From: Gammaproteobacteria bacterium | GTDB taxonomy: Bacteria; Pseudomonadota; Gammaproteobacteria; Competibacterales; Competibacteraceae | DNA: 13,398 bases | Assembly: GCA_003562535.1 (NCBI GenBank) | Contig: PWUP01000121.1 | Span: forward strand, 1 to 13,398 | Direction of reading: 5' to 3' | Part shown: positions 7,877 through 13,398 of the stretch, in pieces | How positions within the stretch are numbered: position 1 is the first letter of the stretch | Layout: each line of letters opens with the position of its first letter | Position numbers and translations under genes: made by a program | Notes under the pieces: model-generated | What the model was told of the DNA's origin: nothing | What the model saw: only the letters and a program-made list of their open reading frames with translations | Databases searched by the model: none

Positions 7877-8107
7877 ATGGCGAAAACGCACAGCACGCCC
7901 TTAGACTTCGAACAGTCCCTGCAACAACTTGCAGGATTAGTCGATGCTTTGGAGAGCGACACTTTGAGCTTAGAGCAGGCACTGGAGCACTTTGAACGTG
8001 GCATTCAGCTCGTGCGTCACTGCCAAACCACACTCGGTGATGCTGAGCAACGGGTTGAGAAAGTATTGGCAGACGGCACACTGCAAGATGTGTCGCTAGA
8101 AGGTTAA
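7877..8107 (+). CDS. xseB: Exodeoxyribonuclease VII small subunit XseB
   Basis: XseB is the small subunit of exonuclease VII, which degrades single-stranded DNA from both ends to oligonucleotides; several copies bind each XseA catalytic subunit. The 76-residue product (E. coli: 80) is a short helical protein with the family pattern: LDFEQSLQQLAGLVDALESD, then LSLEQALEHFERGIQLVRHC and AEQRVEKVL. The start at 7877 has ggaga six bases ahead and gives an N-terminus of family length. The same frame is open back to an ATG at 7808, directly abutting the preceding stop (taaatg), but that would add 23 residues unlike the family. ispA begins eight bases after the stop, as in the common xseB-ispA-dxs operon. 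xseA is not in the window. Confidence 0.93.
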   Translation: MAKTHSTPLDFEQSLQQLAGLVDALESDTLSLEQALEHFERGIQLVRHCQTTLGDAEQRVEKVLADGTLQDVSLEG

Positions 8108-8115
8108 TTATAAAA

Positions 8116-9003
8116 ATGAAATCTCTTGATACGAGCATCACGGCACTGCGGCAACGCTCTGAACAGGCTTTGGAGCAACGCTTGCCGGCGGAGGAGCACA
8201 CACCACAACACTTGCATCGCGCCATGCGCTATGTGGTGCTTGGCGGTGGTAAACGGATCCGCCCTATTCTGGTTTACTCGGCTGCAACAGCGGTACAGGC
8301 CGATTTGGCGCAGGTTGATGCGGCGGCGGCAGCGGTAGAACTGATCCATGCCTACTCTTTGGTACACGATGATCTGCCCGCCATGGATAACGATGACTTG
8401 CGCCGAGGGCGGCCTACGTGTCACAAAGCCTTTGATGAAGCCACCGCCATTTTGGTCGGTGATGCCTTGCAAGCGTTGGCGTTCCAAACACTGGCCGACA
8501 ACCCCCTCTTACCCGCAGCCAATCGTCTGCAACAAGTGCAGGTATTGACTGCAGCCAGTGGTGCCGCAGGTATGGTCGGCGGACAAGCCTTGGATCTGGC
8601 CAGCGTTGGTCAACCGATGAATATCGAGGCACTGGAAACATTAAACCGCATGAAAACCGGTGCCTTGATTCGCGCCAGTGTCCTACTCGGCGCTTTAGGT
8701 CAAGTGAATATCGCCGCCGCTGATCTGACCCGGCTCAGCCATTATGCGGAGTGTGTTGGGTTGGCCTTCCAGATTCAAGACGATATTTTAGACATCACCA
8801 GCGACACAGCGACCTTGGGTAAAACCCAGGGCAGTGATCAAGCGCGTGATAAACCGACTTACCCGATGCTGCTCGGTCTTGAGCAAGCGCAGCACCGTGC
8901 CACGCATCTCTGCGCACAAGCCCAAGAGCAACTCGAACCCTTCGGCGAGCGGGCCAGTCTTTTATCTTGGCTTGCTGGTTTTATCGTCCAACGCCTGCAT
9001 TAA
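8116..9003 (+). CDS. ispA: Farnesyl diphosphate synthase IspA
   Basis: This cytoplasmic prenyltransferase condenses DMAPP and two IPP to (2E,6E)-farnesyl diphosphate, the precursor of ubiquinone side chains, undecaprenyl phosphate and other isoprenoids. The 295-residue protein (E. coli IspA 299) carries all hallmark motifs: GGGKRIRP (43-50), the first aspartate-rich motif DDLPAMD (85-91) followed by NDDLRRGRPTCH, GDALQ (115-119), GGQALDL (155-161), MKTG (179-182) and the second aspartate-rich motif DDILD (222-226), followed by GKTQGSDQARDKPTYP. The two residues between the aspartates of the first motif (DDxxxxD type) are typical of bacterial short-chain synthases. It lies eight bases after xseB and 31 bases before dxs, whose pathway supplies its substrates. 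It is intact. Confidence 0.96.
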   Translation: MKSLDTSITALRQRSEQALEQRLPAEEHTPQHLHRAMRYVVLGGGKRIRPILVYSAATAVQADLAQVDAAAAAVELIHAYSLVHDDLPAMDNDDLRRGRPTCHKAFDEATAILVGDALQALAFQTLADNPLLPAANRLQQVQVLTAASGAAGMVGGQALDLASVGQPMNIEALETLNRMKTGALIRASVLLGALGQVNIAAADLTRLSHYAECVGLAFQIQDDILDITSDTATLGKTQGSDQARDKPTYPMLLGLEQAQHRATHLCAQAQEQLEPFGERASLLSWLAGFIVQRLH

Positions 9004-9034
9004 TACTTTTACCGCAACGAGCCTTATATTACCC

Positions 9035-10927
9035 ATGAGTGTCACAGCAGACTATCCCTTGCTTGCCAGCATCGACCGCCCAGCGGATTTACGCCAATTA
9101 CCTGAATCGCGACTGGTGCCTCTGGCTGATGAACTGCGTCAGTATCTCATCCATACCGTTTCGCAGTGTGGTGGCCATTTTGCCGCCGGACTGGGCGCTA
9201 TTGAGCTGACCTTGGCGTTGCATTATATTTTTGATACCCCAGAGGATCGGCTGGTTTGGGATGTCGGTCATCAAGCCTATCCGCATAAAATCCTGACCGG
9301 ACGCCGTGATCGGCTGGGCACCATTCGCCAGCTCAAGGGATTAGCCCCCTTCCCCAAACGCACAGAAAGCCCCTACGATACCTTTGGGGTGGGGCACTCC
9401 AGCACCTCGATTGCTGCGGCTTTAGGTATGGCCATTGCCGCTCAGCAGCAAGGCAGCGACCGCCGAGCAGTAGCAATTATTGGTGATGGCGGGATGACCG
9501 CCGGTATGGCCTTTGAGGCACTGAACCACGCCGGTGATCTCAAAGCCAATCTCTTGGTCATTCTCAATGATAACGAGATGTCGATCTCGCCGAATGTGGG
9601 TGCCGTATCCAGCCGTCTCACCAAAATGCTGTCTGGACGCATCTTGACCAATGCCCGCGAAGGTGGCAAGCAAGTTTTGCGGTTAATGCCAACCCCTGTG
9701 TGGGAGCTGGCGCGGCGCGCCGAGGCGCATATGAAGGGCATGTTAGTGCCTGGTATTTTATTCGAAGAATTCGGCTTTAACTATTTTGGCCCTGTCGATG
9801 GTCATGATTTGCCGCTGTTAGTGCACACCTTGCGCAATTTACGCCAGCAACACGGCCCCATAGTGCTGCATATTCTGACCCGCAAGGGCAAGGGCTATGA
9901 ACGCGCTGAAGCCGAGCCGGTCGCCTATCATGGTGTCAGCCGTTTCGATCCAACCCAAGGCTTACCTGCCAAAAAAATTGAAAACTTGCCTACCTATACC
10001 CAAATTTTTGGGGAATGGCTGTGTGATATTGCCGAACATGATGAGCGCGTGGTGGGTATCACTCCAGCGATGTGCGAAGGTTCGGGAATGGTCAAATTCT
10101 CACAGCGGTTTCCTGACCGCTATTTCGATGTGGGCATTGCCGAACAACACAGTGTCACTGTGGCTGCGGGTATGGCCTGTGAAGGTCTGAAACCCGTCGT
10201 CGCCATCTATTCGACGTTCTTGCAGCGGGCGTATGATCAGCTTGTGCACGATGTGGCTATCCAAAATCTGCCGGTCTTATTCGCTATTGACCGTGCGGGT
10301 CTGGTTGGCCCCGATGGACAAACTCACGCGGGTAGCTTTGATTTAAGTTATCTGCGCTGCATCCCTAATATGGTGGTCATGACCCCTGCCGATGAAAATG
10401 AAACCCGACAAATGCTGTACACCGGGCATCTCTTGGACGGCCCCGCCGCGGTGCGTTACCCGCGTTGCAAGGCTGTGGGGGTGGACATTCAGCAGGAGAT
10501 GACCCCCTTACCCTTGGGTAAAGCCGAGTGTCGCCGTCAGGGTCAGAGTGGTTTGGCCTTATTGGCCTTTGGTCCGCTGTTAGCCGTGGCCGAAACGCTG
10601 GCCGAGGAATTTGATGCCACTGTAGTCAATATGCGTTTTGTTAAACCGCTGGATACTGAGCTGATTTTAGACATTGCTGAGCAACATGAGATCATTGTCA
10701 CGCTAGAGGAAAACGCCATCATGGGCGGCGCCGGTAGTGCGGTCAGCGAATGCTTGGCCGCTCATGGTGTAGCCAAGGTTGTGCGTCATATCGGCCTACC
10801 GGATACTTACATCGACCACGGCAGTCGTGAGCAAGTCTTGGCGGTTGCCGGTTTAGATCGTGACTCTGTGCGGCAACGATTGCAACAGTGGACACATAAA
10901 GTTGTCACAGCGGCTGAAACTGAATAA
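9035..10927 (+). CDS. dxs: 1-deoxy-D-xylulose-5-phosphate synthase Dxs
   Basis: Dxs joins pyruvate and glyceraldehyde 3-phosphate in a thiamine-diphosphate-dependent reaction, the first and often limiting step of the MEP isoprenoid pathway; DXP also feeds thiamine and pyridoxal synthesis. The 630-residue product (E. coli 620) has GGHFAAGLGAIELT with H48, WDVGHQAYPHKILTGRRD (75-92), the thiamine-diphosphate motif GDGGMTAGMAFEALNHAG starting at 150 and ending in NDNEMSISPNVGA (178-190), E370 in DVGIAEQHSVTVAAGMA, and the pyrimidine-domain stretch YSTFLQRAYDQLVHDVAIQN, then DRAGLVGPDGQTHAGSFD. The C-terminal transketolase domain is complete. The start at 9035 gives the family N-terminus; the same frame is open back to 8834, but only as an out-of-frame shadow inside ispA. 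No strong ribosome binding site is seen, so translation may depend on coupling. Confidence 0.96.
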   Translation: MSVTADYPLLASIDRPADLRQLPESRLVPLADELRQYLIHTVSQCGGHFAAGLGAIELTLALHYIFDTPEDRLVWDVGHQAYPHKILTGRRDRLGTIRQLKGLAPFPKRTESPYDTFGVGHSSTSIAAALGMAIAAQQQGSDRRAVAIIGDGGMTAGMAFEALNHAGDLKANLLVILNDNEMSISPNVGAVSSRLTKMLSGRILTNAREGGKQVLRLMPTPVWELARRAEAHMKGMLVPGILFEEFGFNYFGPVDGHDLPLLVHTLRNLRQQHGPIVLHILTRKGKGYERAEAEPVAYHGVSRFDPTQGLPAKKIENLPTYTQIFGEWLCDIAEHDERVVGITPAMCEGSGMVKFSQRFPDRYFDVGIAEQHSVTVAAGMACEGLKPVVAIYSTFLQRAYDQLVHDVAIQNLPVLFAIDRAGLVGPDGQTHAGSFDLSYLRCIPNMVVMTPADENETRQMLYTGHLLDGPAAVRYPRCKAVGVDIQQEMTPLPLGKAECRRQGQSGLALLAFGPLLAVAETLAEEFDATVVNMRFVKPLDTELILDIAEQHEIIVTLEENAIMGGAGSAVSECLAAHGVAKVVRHIGLPDTYIDHGSREQVLAVAGLDRDSVRQRLQQWTHKVVTAAETE

Positions 10928-10980
10928 CCTAGTTAAAGACTCAGGAATTGATGAGTGGCTCAAGCCCCTGTTAATGTGTA

Positions 10981-10986
10981 AGAGGA
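10981..10986 (+). promoter_or_regulatory. Ribosome binding site of folE2 (before a TTG start)
   Basis: agagga lies six bases before the TTG at 10993. An in-frame stop at 10972-10974 and no ATG or GTG between it and 10993 leave this TTG as the only start that keeps the conserved N-terminus. Confidence 0.65.
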
Positions 10987-10992
10987 ACCACC

Positions 10993-11826
10993 TTGAAAAC
11001 GACCTATGCAGCAGCAGTCCCGGACAATGTTGTCCCCATACCGGATGTGCAGGCCACAACTGATACCCGCAAGATTGCCATCAATCGGGTCGGTATCAAG
11101 GACATCCGCCACCCGATTCGTTTTAGTGACCGCAGCCAGAGAGCGCAGCACACCGTTGCCCACTGCAATATGTACGTTAATTTGCCCCATCATTTCAAGG
11201 GCACCCACATGTCACGGTTTGTGGATATTTTGAATGGCCAGGAAACTGACATTACCGTAGCAGAATTCCACACCCTGCTCGAACACATGACTCACCGCCT
11301 GGAAGCGGAGACCGGTTATATCGAGATGCAGTTTGACTATTTCGTGAATAAAACCGCCCCGATATCCGGTGTGCAAAGTTTGCTCGATTACAAGGTGCGC
11401 CTACTCGGTAAACTCGACCAAGGCCAGGCGACGCTGCATCTTGAAGTGGTGGTTCCGGTGACAACGCTCTGTCCATGTTCGAAAAAAATCGCTCGCTATG
11501 GAGCGCATAACCAGCGTTCGCATGTCACGCTGAATGTACGGCTGCGTGAGCATGTCTGGGTGGAAGAGCTGATTGATCTGGTCGAGCAGGAAGCCTCTTG
11601 TGAGCTGTACAGCTTGCTGAAACGGCCTGATGAAAAATACATCACCGAACGGGCTTATGAAAATCCAAAATTTGTTGAGGATTTAGTACGAGATATTGCC
11701 GTGCATCTTAACCAAGATGAGCGCATCAGCGCCTACAGTGTCGCCTCGGAAAACTTCGAATCCATCCATAATCACTCGGCCTATGCGGTGATCGAGTGTG
11801 ATAAGGACGAGTTGGCCGCAAGCTAA
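10993..11826 (+). CDS. folE2: GTP cyclohydrolase FolE2 (type IB)
   Basis: FolE2 converts GTP to 7,8-dihydroneopterin triphosphate, the first step of folate (and queuosine-type) synthesis. It is the alternative to FolE and can use metals other than zinc, so it often matters under zinc limitation. The 277-residue protein has IPDVQ-x4-DTRKIAINRVGIKDIRHPI (16-42), SRFVDIL (74-80), the key cysteine C160 in TTLCPCSK, H172 in AHNQRSHV, and E214 and E229. These spacings match the metal-site residues Cys147/His159/Glu201/Glu216 I recall for the Neisseria enzyme. The C-terminal SENFESIHNHSAYA is also typical. It starts with TTG, 65 bases after dxs, probably in the same transcript; no zinc-uptake-regulator-like palindrome is evident in that gap. 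The alpha/beta hydrolase begins two bases after its stop. Confidence 0.95.
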   Translation: MKTTYAAAVPDNVVPIPDVQATTDTRKIAINRVGIKDIRHPIRFSDRSQRAQHTVAHCNMYVNLPHHFKGTHMSRFVDILNGQETDITVAEFHTLLEHMTHRLEAETGYIEMQFDYFVNKTAPISGVQSLLDYKVRLLGKLDQGQATLHLEVVVPVTTLCPCSKKIARYGAHNQRSHVTLNVRLREHVWVEELIDLVEQEASCELYSLLKRPDEKYITERAYENPKFVEDLVRDIAVHLNQDERISAYSVASENFESIHNHSAYAVIECDKDELAAS

Positions 11827-11828
11827 CC

Positions 11829-12578
11829 ATGTCACTGCACTATGAGATCCAGGGTGCGGGCGTTCCGCTGCTGCTATTGCACAGCGGCGGAATGACCGGT
11901 GCCGAGTGGCAACCACAACAGGCCGTGCTCAGCGCCCAGTTCCAAGTGATCACCCCAGATTTGCCCGGTCACGGACGCAGTCCGCTGATGGCTGACGCTC
12001 TCAGTATCAGCGGTGCGGCTCAAGCGGTACTGGCACTGCTGGATAGTCTGGCTATTGACCGCACTCATATTGTTGGCTCTTCCTTGGGGGGGGCCATAGC
12101 GCTGTGGTTAGCGCTCAAGCATCCCGAGCGCATTAATAAGCTGGTTCTGTATCGAGTGAATTACCGTAAAACGGCGGCGGGTCATGCCGGAACCCGCGAA
12201 CTGGCGGATCCGGCCTATTGGCGGCGAGTCGGCATGGCGCAGATGCTCAGTAAAGCCCACCAGCCCCAAGGTGGCTCGGAGGCGTGGCAACAGGTGATCG
12301 CCCGCGTGGCTCAAGCCTTAGCGCCGGAAACCACCGATCACCATCACACTCTGGACGATCTCGCCGCGATCACCCACTCGACCTTGATTGTCGCCGGTGA
12401 TCGTGATCCTTTAGTCCCACTGGATGATCAACAGGCTATGCTCCGCGCCATCCCCCATGCGGGTTTATGGGTAATACCCTATGCGACCCATGTAACCGCT
12501 GTGAACACCTGGCGCAGTGAGGCTTTTGGTCAAGAACTGCTACGGTTTTTCTTAGGCCGTGGCGTGGTTAAATCTTAA
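11829..12578 (+). CDS. Alpha/beta hydrolase
   Basis: A 249-residue soluble alpha/beta-fold serine hydrolase. The oxyanion-side strand LLLLHSGGMTGAEW (14-27) and DLPGHGRS (44-51) are followed by the nucleophile elbow GSSLGG with S85, an aspartate in GDRDPLVP (D193 by family alignment, D191 possible) and a histidine in YATHVTAVN (H221), so a complete Ser-Asp-His triad is visible. The cap region (about 112-175) is helical. The pattern resembles small esterases and enol-lactonase/BioH-like enzymes, but the substrate cannot be told. The start is two bases after the folE2 stop, with no separate ribosome binding site, implying coupling to folE2. An eight-G run (12086-12093) sits directly after the nucleophile codon. 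Confidence 0.88.
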   Translation: MSLHYEIQGAGVPLLLLHSGGMTGAEWQPQQAVLSAQFQVITPDLPGHGRSPLMADALSISGAAQAVLALLDSLAIDRTHIVGSSLGGAIALWLALKHPERINKLVLYRVNYRKTAAGHAGTRELADPAYWRRVGMAQMLSKAHQPQGGSEAWQQVIARVAQALAPETTDHHHTLDDLAAITHSTLIVAGDRDPLVPLDDQQAMLRAIPHAGLWVIPYATHVTAVNTWRSEAFGQELLRFFLGRGVVKS

Positions 12579-12598
12579 TTGTTATCCATAATGTCTAT

Positions 12599-12606
12599 CG
12601 AGGAGC
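12599..12606 (+). promoter_or_regulatory. Strong ribosome binding site of the small four-cysteine gene
   Basis: cgaggagc, a near-consensus ribosome binding site, ends five bases before the ATG at 12612. It is among the best sites in this window and is a main reason to accept the 41-codon reading frame as a gene. Confidence 0.7.
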
Positions 12607-12611
12607 ATCCC

Positions 12612-12737
12612 ATGAGCAAAACCCAGTGCAAACAAAAAAAATATTCCGCCCCCGGGAGCGCGCAATTCAAATGCCGTAAGTGTAACCGTCTAGCCACCCA
12701 AAAATCACAGGTGTGCAAACCGGGGAAGTTAAAGTGA
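12612..12737 (+). CDS. Small basic four-cysteine protein, possible zinc-binding microprotein
   Basis: A 41-residue open reading frame (MSKTQCKQKKYSAPGSAQ, then FKCRKCNRLATQKSQVCKPG and a final KLK). It has four cysteines, C6, C21, C24 and C35, with a CxxC knuckle, so it could bind one zinc ion as a short ribbon or finger. It has ten lysines and two arginines and no aspartate or glutamate, so it is very basic and might contact nucleic acid. There is no signal peptide or membrane segment. A near-ideal ribosome binding site lies just ahead, and the gene begins 33 bases after the hydrolase, so it may be the last gene of the folE2 transcript. I do not recognise a named family with certainty. That it is translated is likely; zinc and nucleic-acid binding are inference from composition alone. 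Confidence 0.68.
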   Translation: MSKTQCKQKKYSAPGSAQFKCRKCNRLATQKSQVCKPGKLK

Positions 12738-12808
12738 GTGCGACGTCATCGCTCGCAAAACGCATGTCCTTCCCCAACCGTTCCTAAACCCATAGAAAAC
12801 TATTTTCC

Positions 12809-12837
12809 ATGACACGCAAGCCGAACTGCCTTATTTT
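12809..12837 (+). promoter_or_regulatory. Weak candidate promoter in the intergenic stretch
   Basis: ATGACA (12809-12814, five of six matches at -35), a 17-base spacer and TATTTT (12832-12837, four of six matches at -10). It points toward the repeats and the methyltransferase, which starts about 300 bases on, so it would make a long leader or a short RNA. It may be chance. Confidence 0.25.
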
Positions 12838-12941
12838 ATGATGAGGTGATATCGATGAGGCCGTGCCTTGTCGATACTCTAGGGTGAGGAATAATGCTGG
12901 ATGGTCTGGGTTCGAACGGTTGTGGGAGCAAAAAACAGATG

Positions 12942-12981
12942 GTAGCTCGGTATGCATTCCCACGCGGGAGCGTGGGAACAA
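12942..12981. repeat. Palindromic intergenic repeat with nine-base hairpin
   Basis: The arms ttcccacgc (12957-12965) and gcgtgggaa (12970-12978) are perfect complements around the loop ggga. The flanks, gctcggtatgca before and caag after, resemble a dispersed element I recall from filamentous sulfur bacteria and cyanobacteria (core GCATTCCCACGC...GCGTGGGAACGAG). The hairpin is directly visible; its identity as a dispersed repeat is from memory and needs other copies in the same genome. Confidence 0.6.
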
Positions 12982-13025
12982 GTAAATGCCTTGGGGCGCA
13001 TGGCCGATCTGGATGCAGATACCGT

Positions 13026-13098
13026 GTAGGTCGTGCCCCGGATGTGCCCGACGACCCGCCTATGATGTCGGGCAACGCTGCGCTTTTGCCCAACCTAC
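13026..13098. repeat. 73-base imperfect palindrome (REP/MITE-like)
   Basis: The ends form an inverted repeat: gtaggtcgtgc (13026-13036) matches the complement of the last 11 bases (13088-13098) at 9 of 11 positions. A perfect inner pair, tgcccgac (13045-13052) and gtcgggca (13067-13074), encloses a 14-base loop. Read on the minus strand it begins GTAGGTTGGGC, like a widely dispersed intergenic repeat family (from memory). With no coding capacity it could be a REP-type element or a small non-autonomous transposon remnant. Confidence 0.6.
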
Positions 13099-13116
13099 CG
13101 CTCTGTGCGCTATCAT
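13086..13116 (+). promoter_or_regulatory. Weak candidate promoter of the methyltransferase gene
   Basis: TTGCCC (13086-13091, four of six matches) and TATCAT (13111-13116, five of six matches) are 19 bases apart, longer than the usual 16-18. The -35-like part lies inside the right end of the 73-base palindrome. The leader to the ATG at 13148 would be about 25 bases. Confidence 0.2.
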
Positions 13117-13147
13117 AGTGCCATCGTTCCACAACCCCGACTGCACC

Positions 13148-13398
13148 ATGACTACCGACACCTCACACCCTGACATAGACCCCACTGCGCTGGATGCGTT
13201 TATCGACAAGTGGGAGGGTGTTGAGGGAAGCGAACGGGCGAATTACCAGCTTTTCCTCACCCAGCTCTGCACCCTGCTGGAGTTACCCCAACCCGATCCC
13301 GCCACCCGTGACCCGCAGCGTGACCGCTATGTGTTTGAGCGTTCTGTCGGCATCGACAATCCTGACGGCAGTACCACGACCGGCTATATCGACCTGTA
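13148..13398 (+). CDS. MmeI-type DNA methyltransferase/restriction enzyme, N-terminal part (3'-truncated)
   Basis: The first 83 codons of a gene that runs off the window. FIDKWEGVEGSERANYQLFL (18-37), LCTLLELPQPDP, then RYVFERSVGIDNPDGST and TTGYIDL (77-83) match the N-terminal domain pattern of MmeI-like (type IIL/IIG) single-chain restriction-modification proteins and related DNA methylases: F-I-x2-W, ER-x3-Q-x-FL-x2-LC, Y-x-FE and G-x-IDL. In that family the aspartate of the IDL segment (D82 here) is the first acid of a PD-(D/E)xK nuclease site, and the matching ExK lies a few residues on, beyond the window. Whether the nuclease and methyltransferase halves are intact cannot be judged. The ATG at 13148 lacks a visible ribosome binding site; no in-window alternative start is better. 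The repeats just upstream suit the edge of an accessory or defence region. Confidence 0.65.
   Translation, partial: MTTDTSHPDIDPTALDAFIDKWEGVEGSERANYQLFLTQLCTLLELPQPDPATRDPQRDRYVFERSVGIDNPDGSTTTGYIDL

Larger units (their letters stand above)
12738..13147. other. Non-coding stretch with palindromic repeats
   Basis: About 410 bases without a convincing gene separate the microprotein from the methyltransferase. It holds one weak promoter-like site (12809-12837), a perfect nine-base hairpin repeat (12957-12978), a 73-base imperfect palindrome (13026-13098) and a weak promoter-like pair just before the methyltransferase. The reading frames crossing it on both strands run through these palindromes and lack family resemblance. 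No clear terminator follows the microprotein. Confidence 0.6.

Noticed and set aside
8834..9034. N-terminal extension of dxs by 67 codons into ispA
   Set aside because: The ispA frame here is clearly coding (second aspartate-rich motif and following residues), and the family N-terminus of Dxs begins at 9035.
10948..10977. Possible folE2 promoter (TTGATG with TAATGT)
   Set aside because: The -10-like part matches at only three of six positions, and the implied transcript would start at or inside the ribosome binding site.
12910..12917. GTTCGAAC, similar to a tRNA T-loop, as a possible tRNA remnant or attachment site
   Set aside because: The flanking five-base arms do not pair as a T-stem, no acceptor or anticodon arm is nearby, and the match is a simple 8-base palindrome.
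12894..13118. Plus-strand 74-codon reading frame in the intergenic stretch, with a purine-rich sequence (ggtgagga) ahead of its ATG
   Set aside because: The spacing to the ATG is only three bases, and the frame runs through both palindromic repeats; the translation resembles no family and looks like repeat-derived sequence.
12836..13132. Minus-strand 98-codon reading frame across the same repeats
   Set aside because: It also reads through both palindromes, has no visible ribosome binding site or domain pattern, and its composition is Arg/Pro/Ser-rich as expected of shadow frames.
1..13398. CRISPR array, tRNA/rRNA genes, insertion sequences or complete phage genes
   Set aside because: No regularly spaced direct repeats, no cloverleaf-capable sequences and no transposase or phage reading frames were seen on either strand.

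Overview
The window is a compact, mostly housekeeping stretch of a bacterial chromosome, moderately GC-rich by eye. The gene content points to a gammaproteobacterium. The order xseB-ispA-dxs is the classic gammaproteobacterial arrangement, and RecB, IspA and Dxs all read as proteobacterial proteins. FolE2 and MtaB, with two intergenic repeats of a kind I associate with sulfur-oxidising Gammaproteobacteria, suggest a Thiotrichales- or Chromatiales-like lineage. That narrower placement is an inference from memory and is weak.

Left block (1-2021): two consecutive plus-strand genes for CNNM/CBS/CorC-HlyC membrane proteins. The first is cut by the window edge and the second is complete. They end at a strong hairpin that lies between them and the convergent recB, and it could terminate transcription from both sides.

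Middle (2031-5835): a minus-strand recB (exodeoxyribonuclease V beta subunit) with all helicase and nuclease motifs intact but without recC or recD beside it. It is divergent from mtaB across a 151-bp gap that holds a candidate recB promoter and a small inverted repeat over the recB ribosome binding site.

Main plus-strand run (5836-12737): mtaB (tRNA methylthiotransferase), an unrecognised 225-residue protein with a faint kinase-fold pattern that overlaps mtaB by 14 bases, xseB (exonuclease VII small subunit), ispA (farnesyl diphosphate synthase), dxs (first enzyme of the MEP pathway), folE2 (zinc-independent-type GTP cyclohydrolase, TTG start), an alpha/beta hydrolase, and a 41-residue basic, four-cysteine microprotein with an excellent ribosome binding site. 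Dxs and IspA work in the same route: Dxs opens the MEP pathway to IPP/DMAPP and IspA condenses these to farnesyl diphosphate.

Right end (12738-13398): a roughly 410-base non-coding stretch with two palindromic repeat elements and weak promoter-like sites. It is followed by the first 83 codons of what looks like an MmeI-type DNA methyltransferase/restriction enzyme, suggesting that a defence or accessory region starts here and continues outside the window. I saw no rRNA, tRNA, CRISPR array, insertion sequence or complete new system. The most unusual items are the microprotein, the kinase-like gene and the repeat-bearing junction in front of the methyltransferase.
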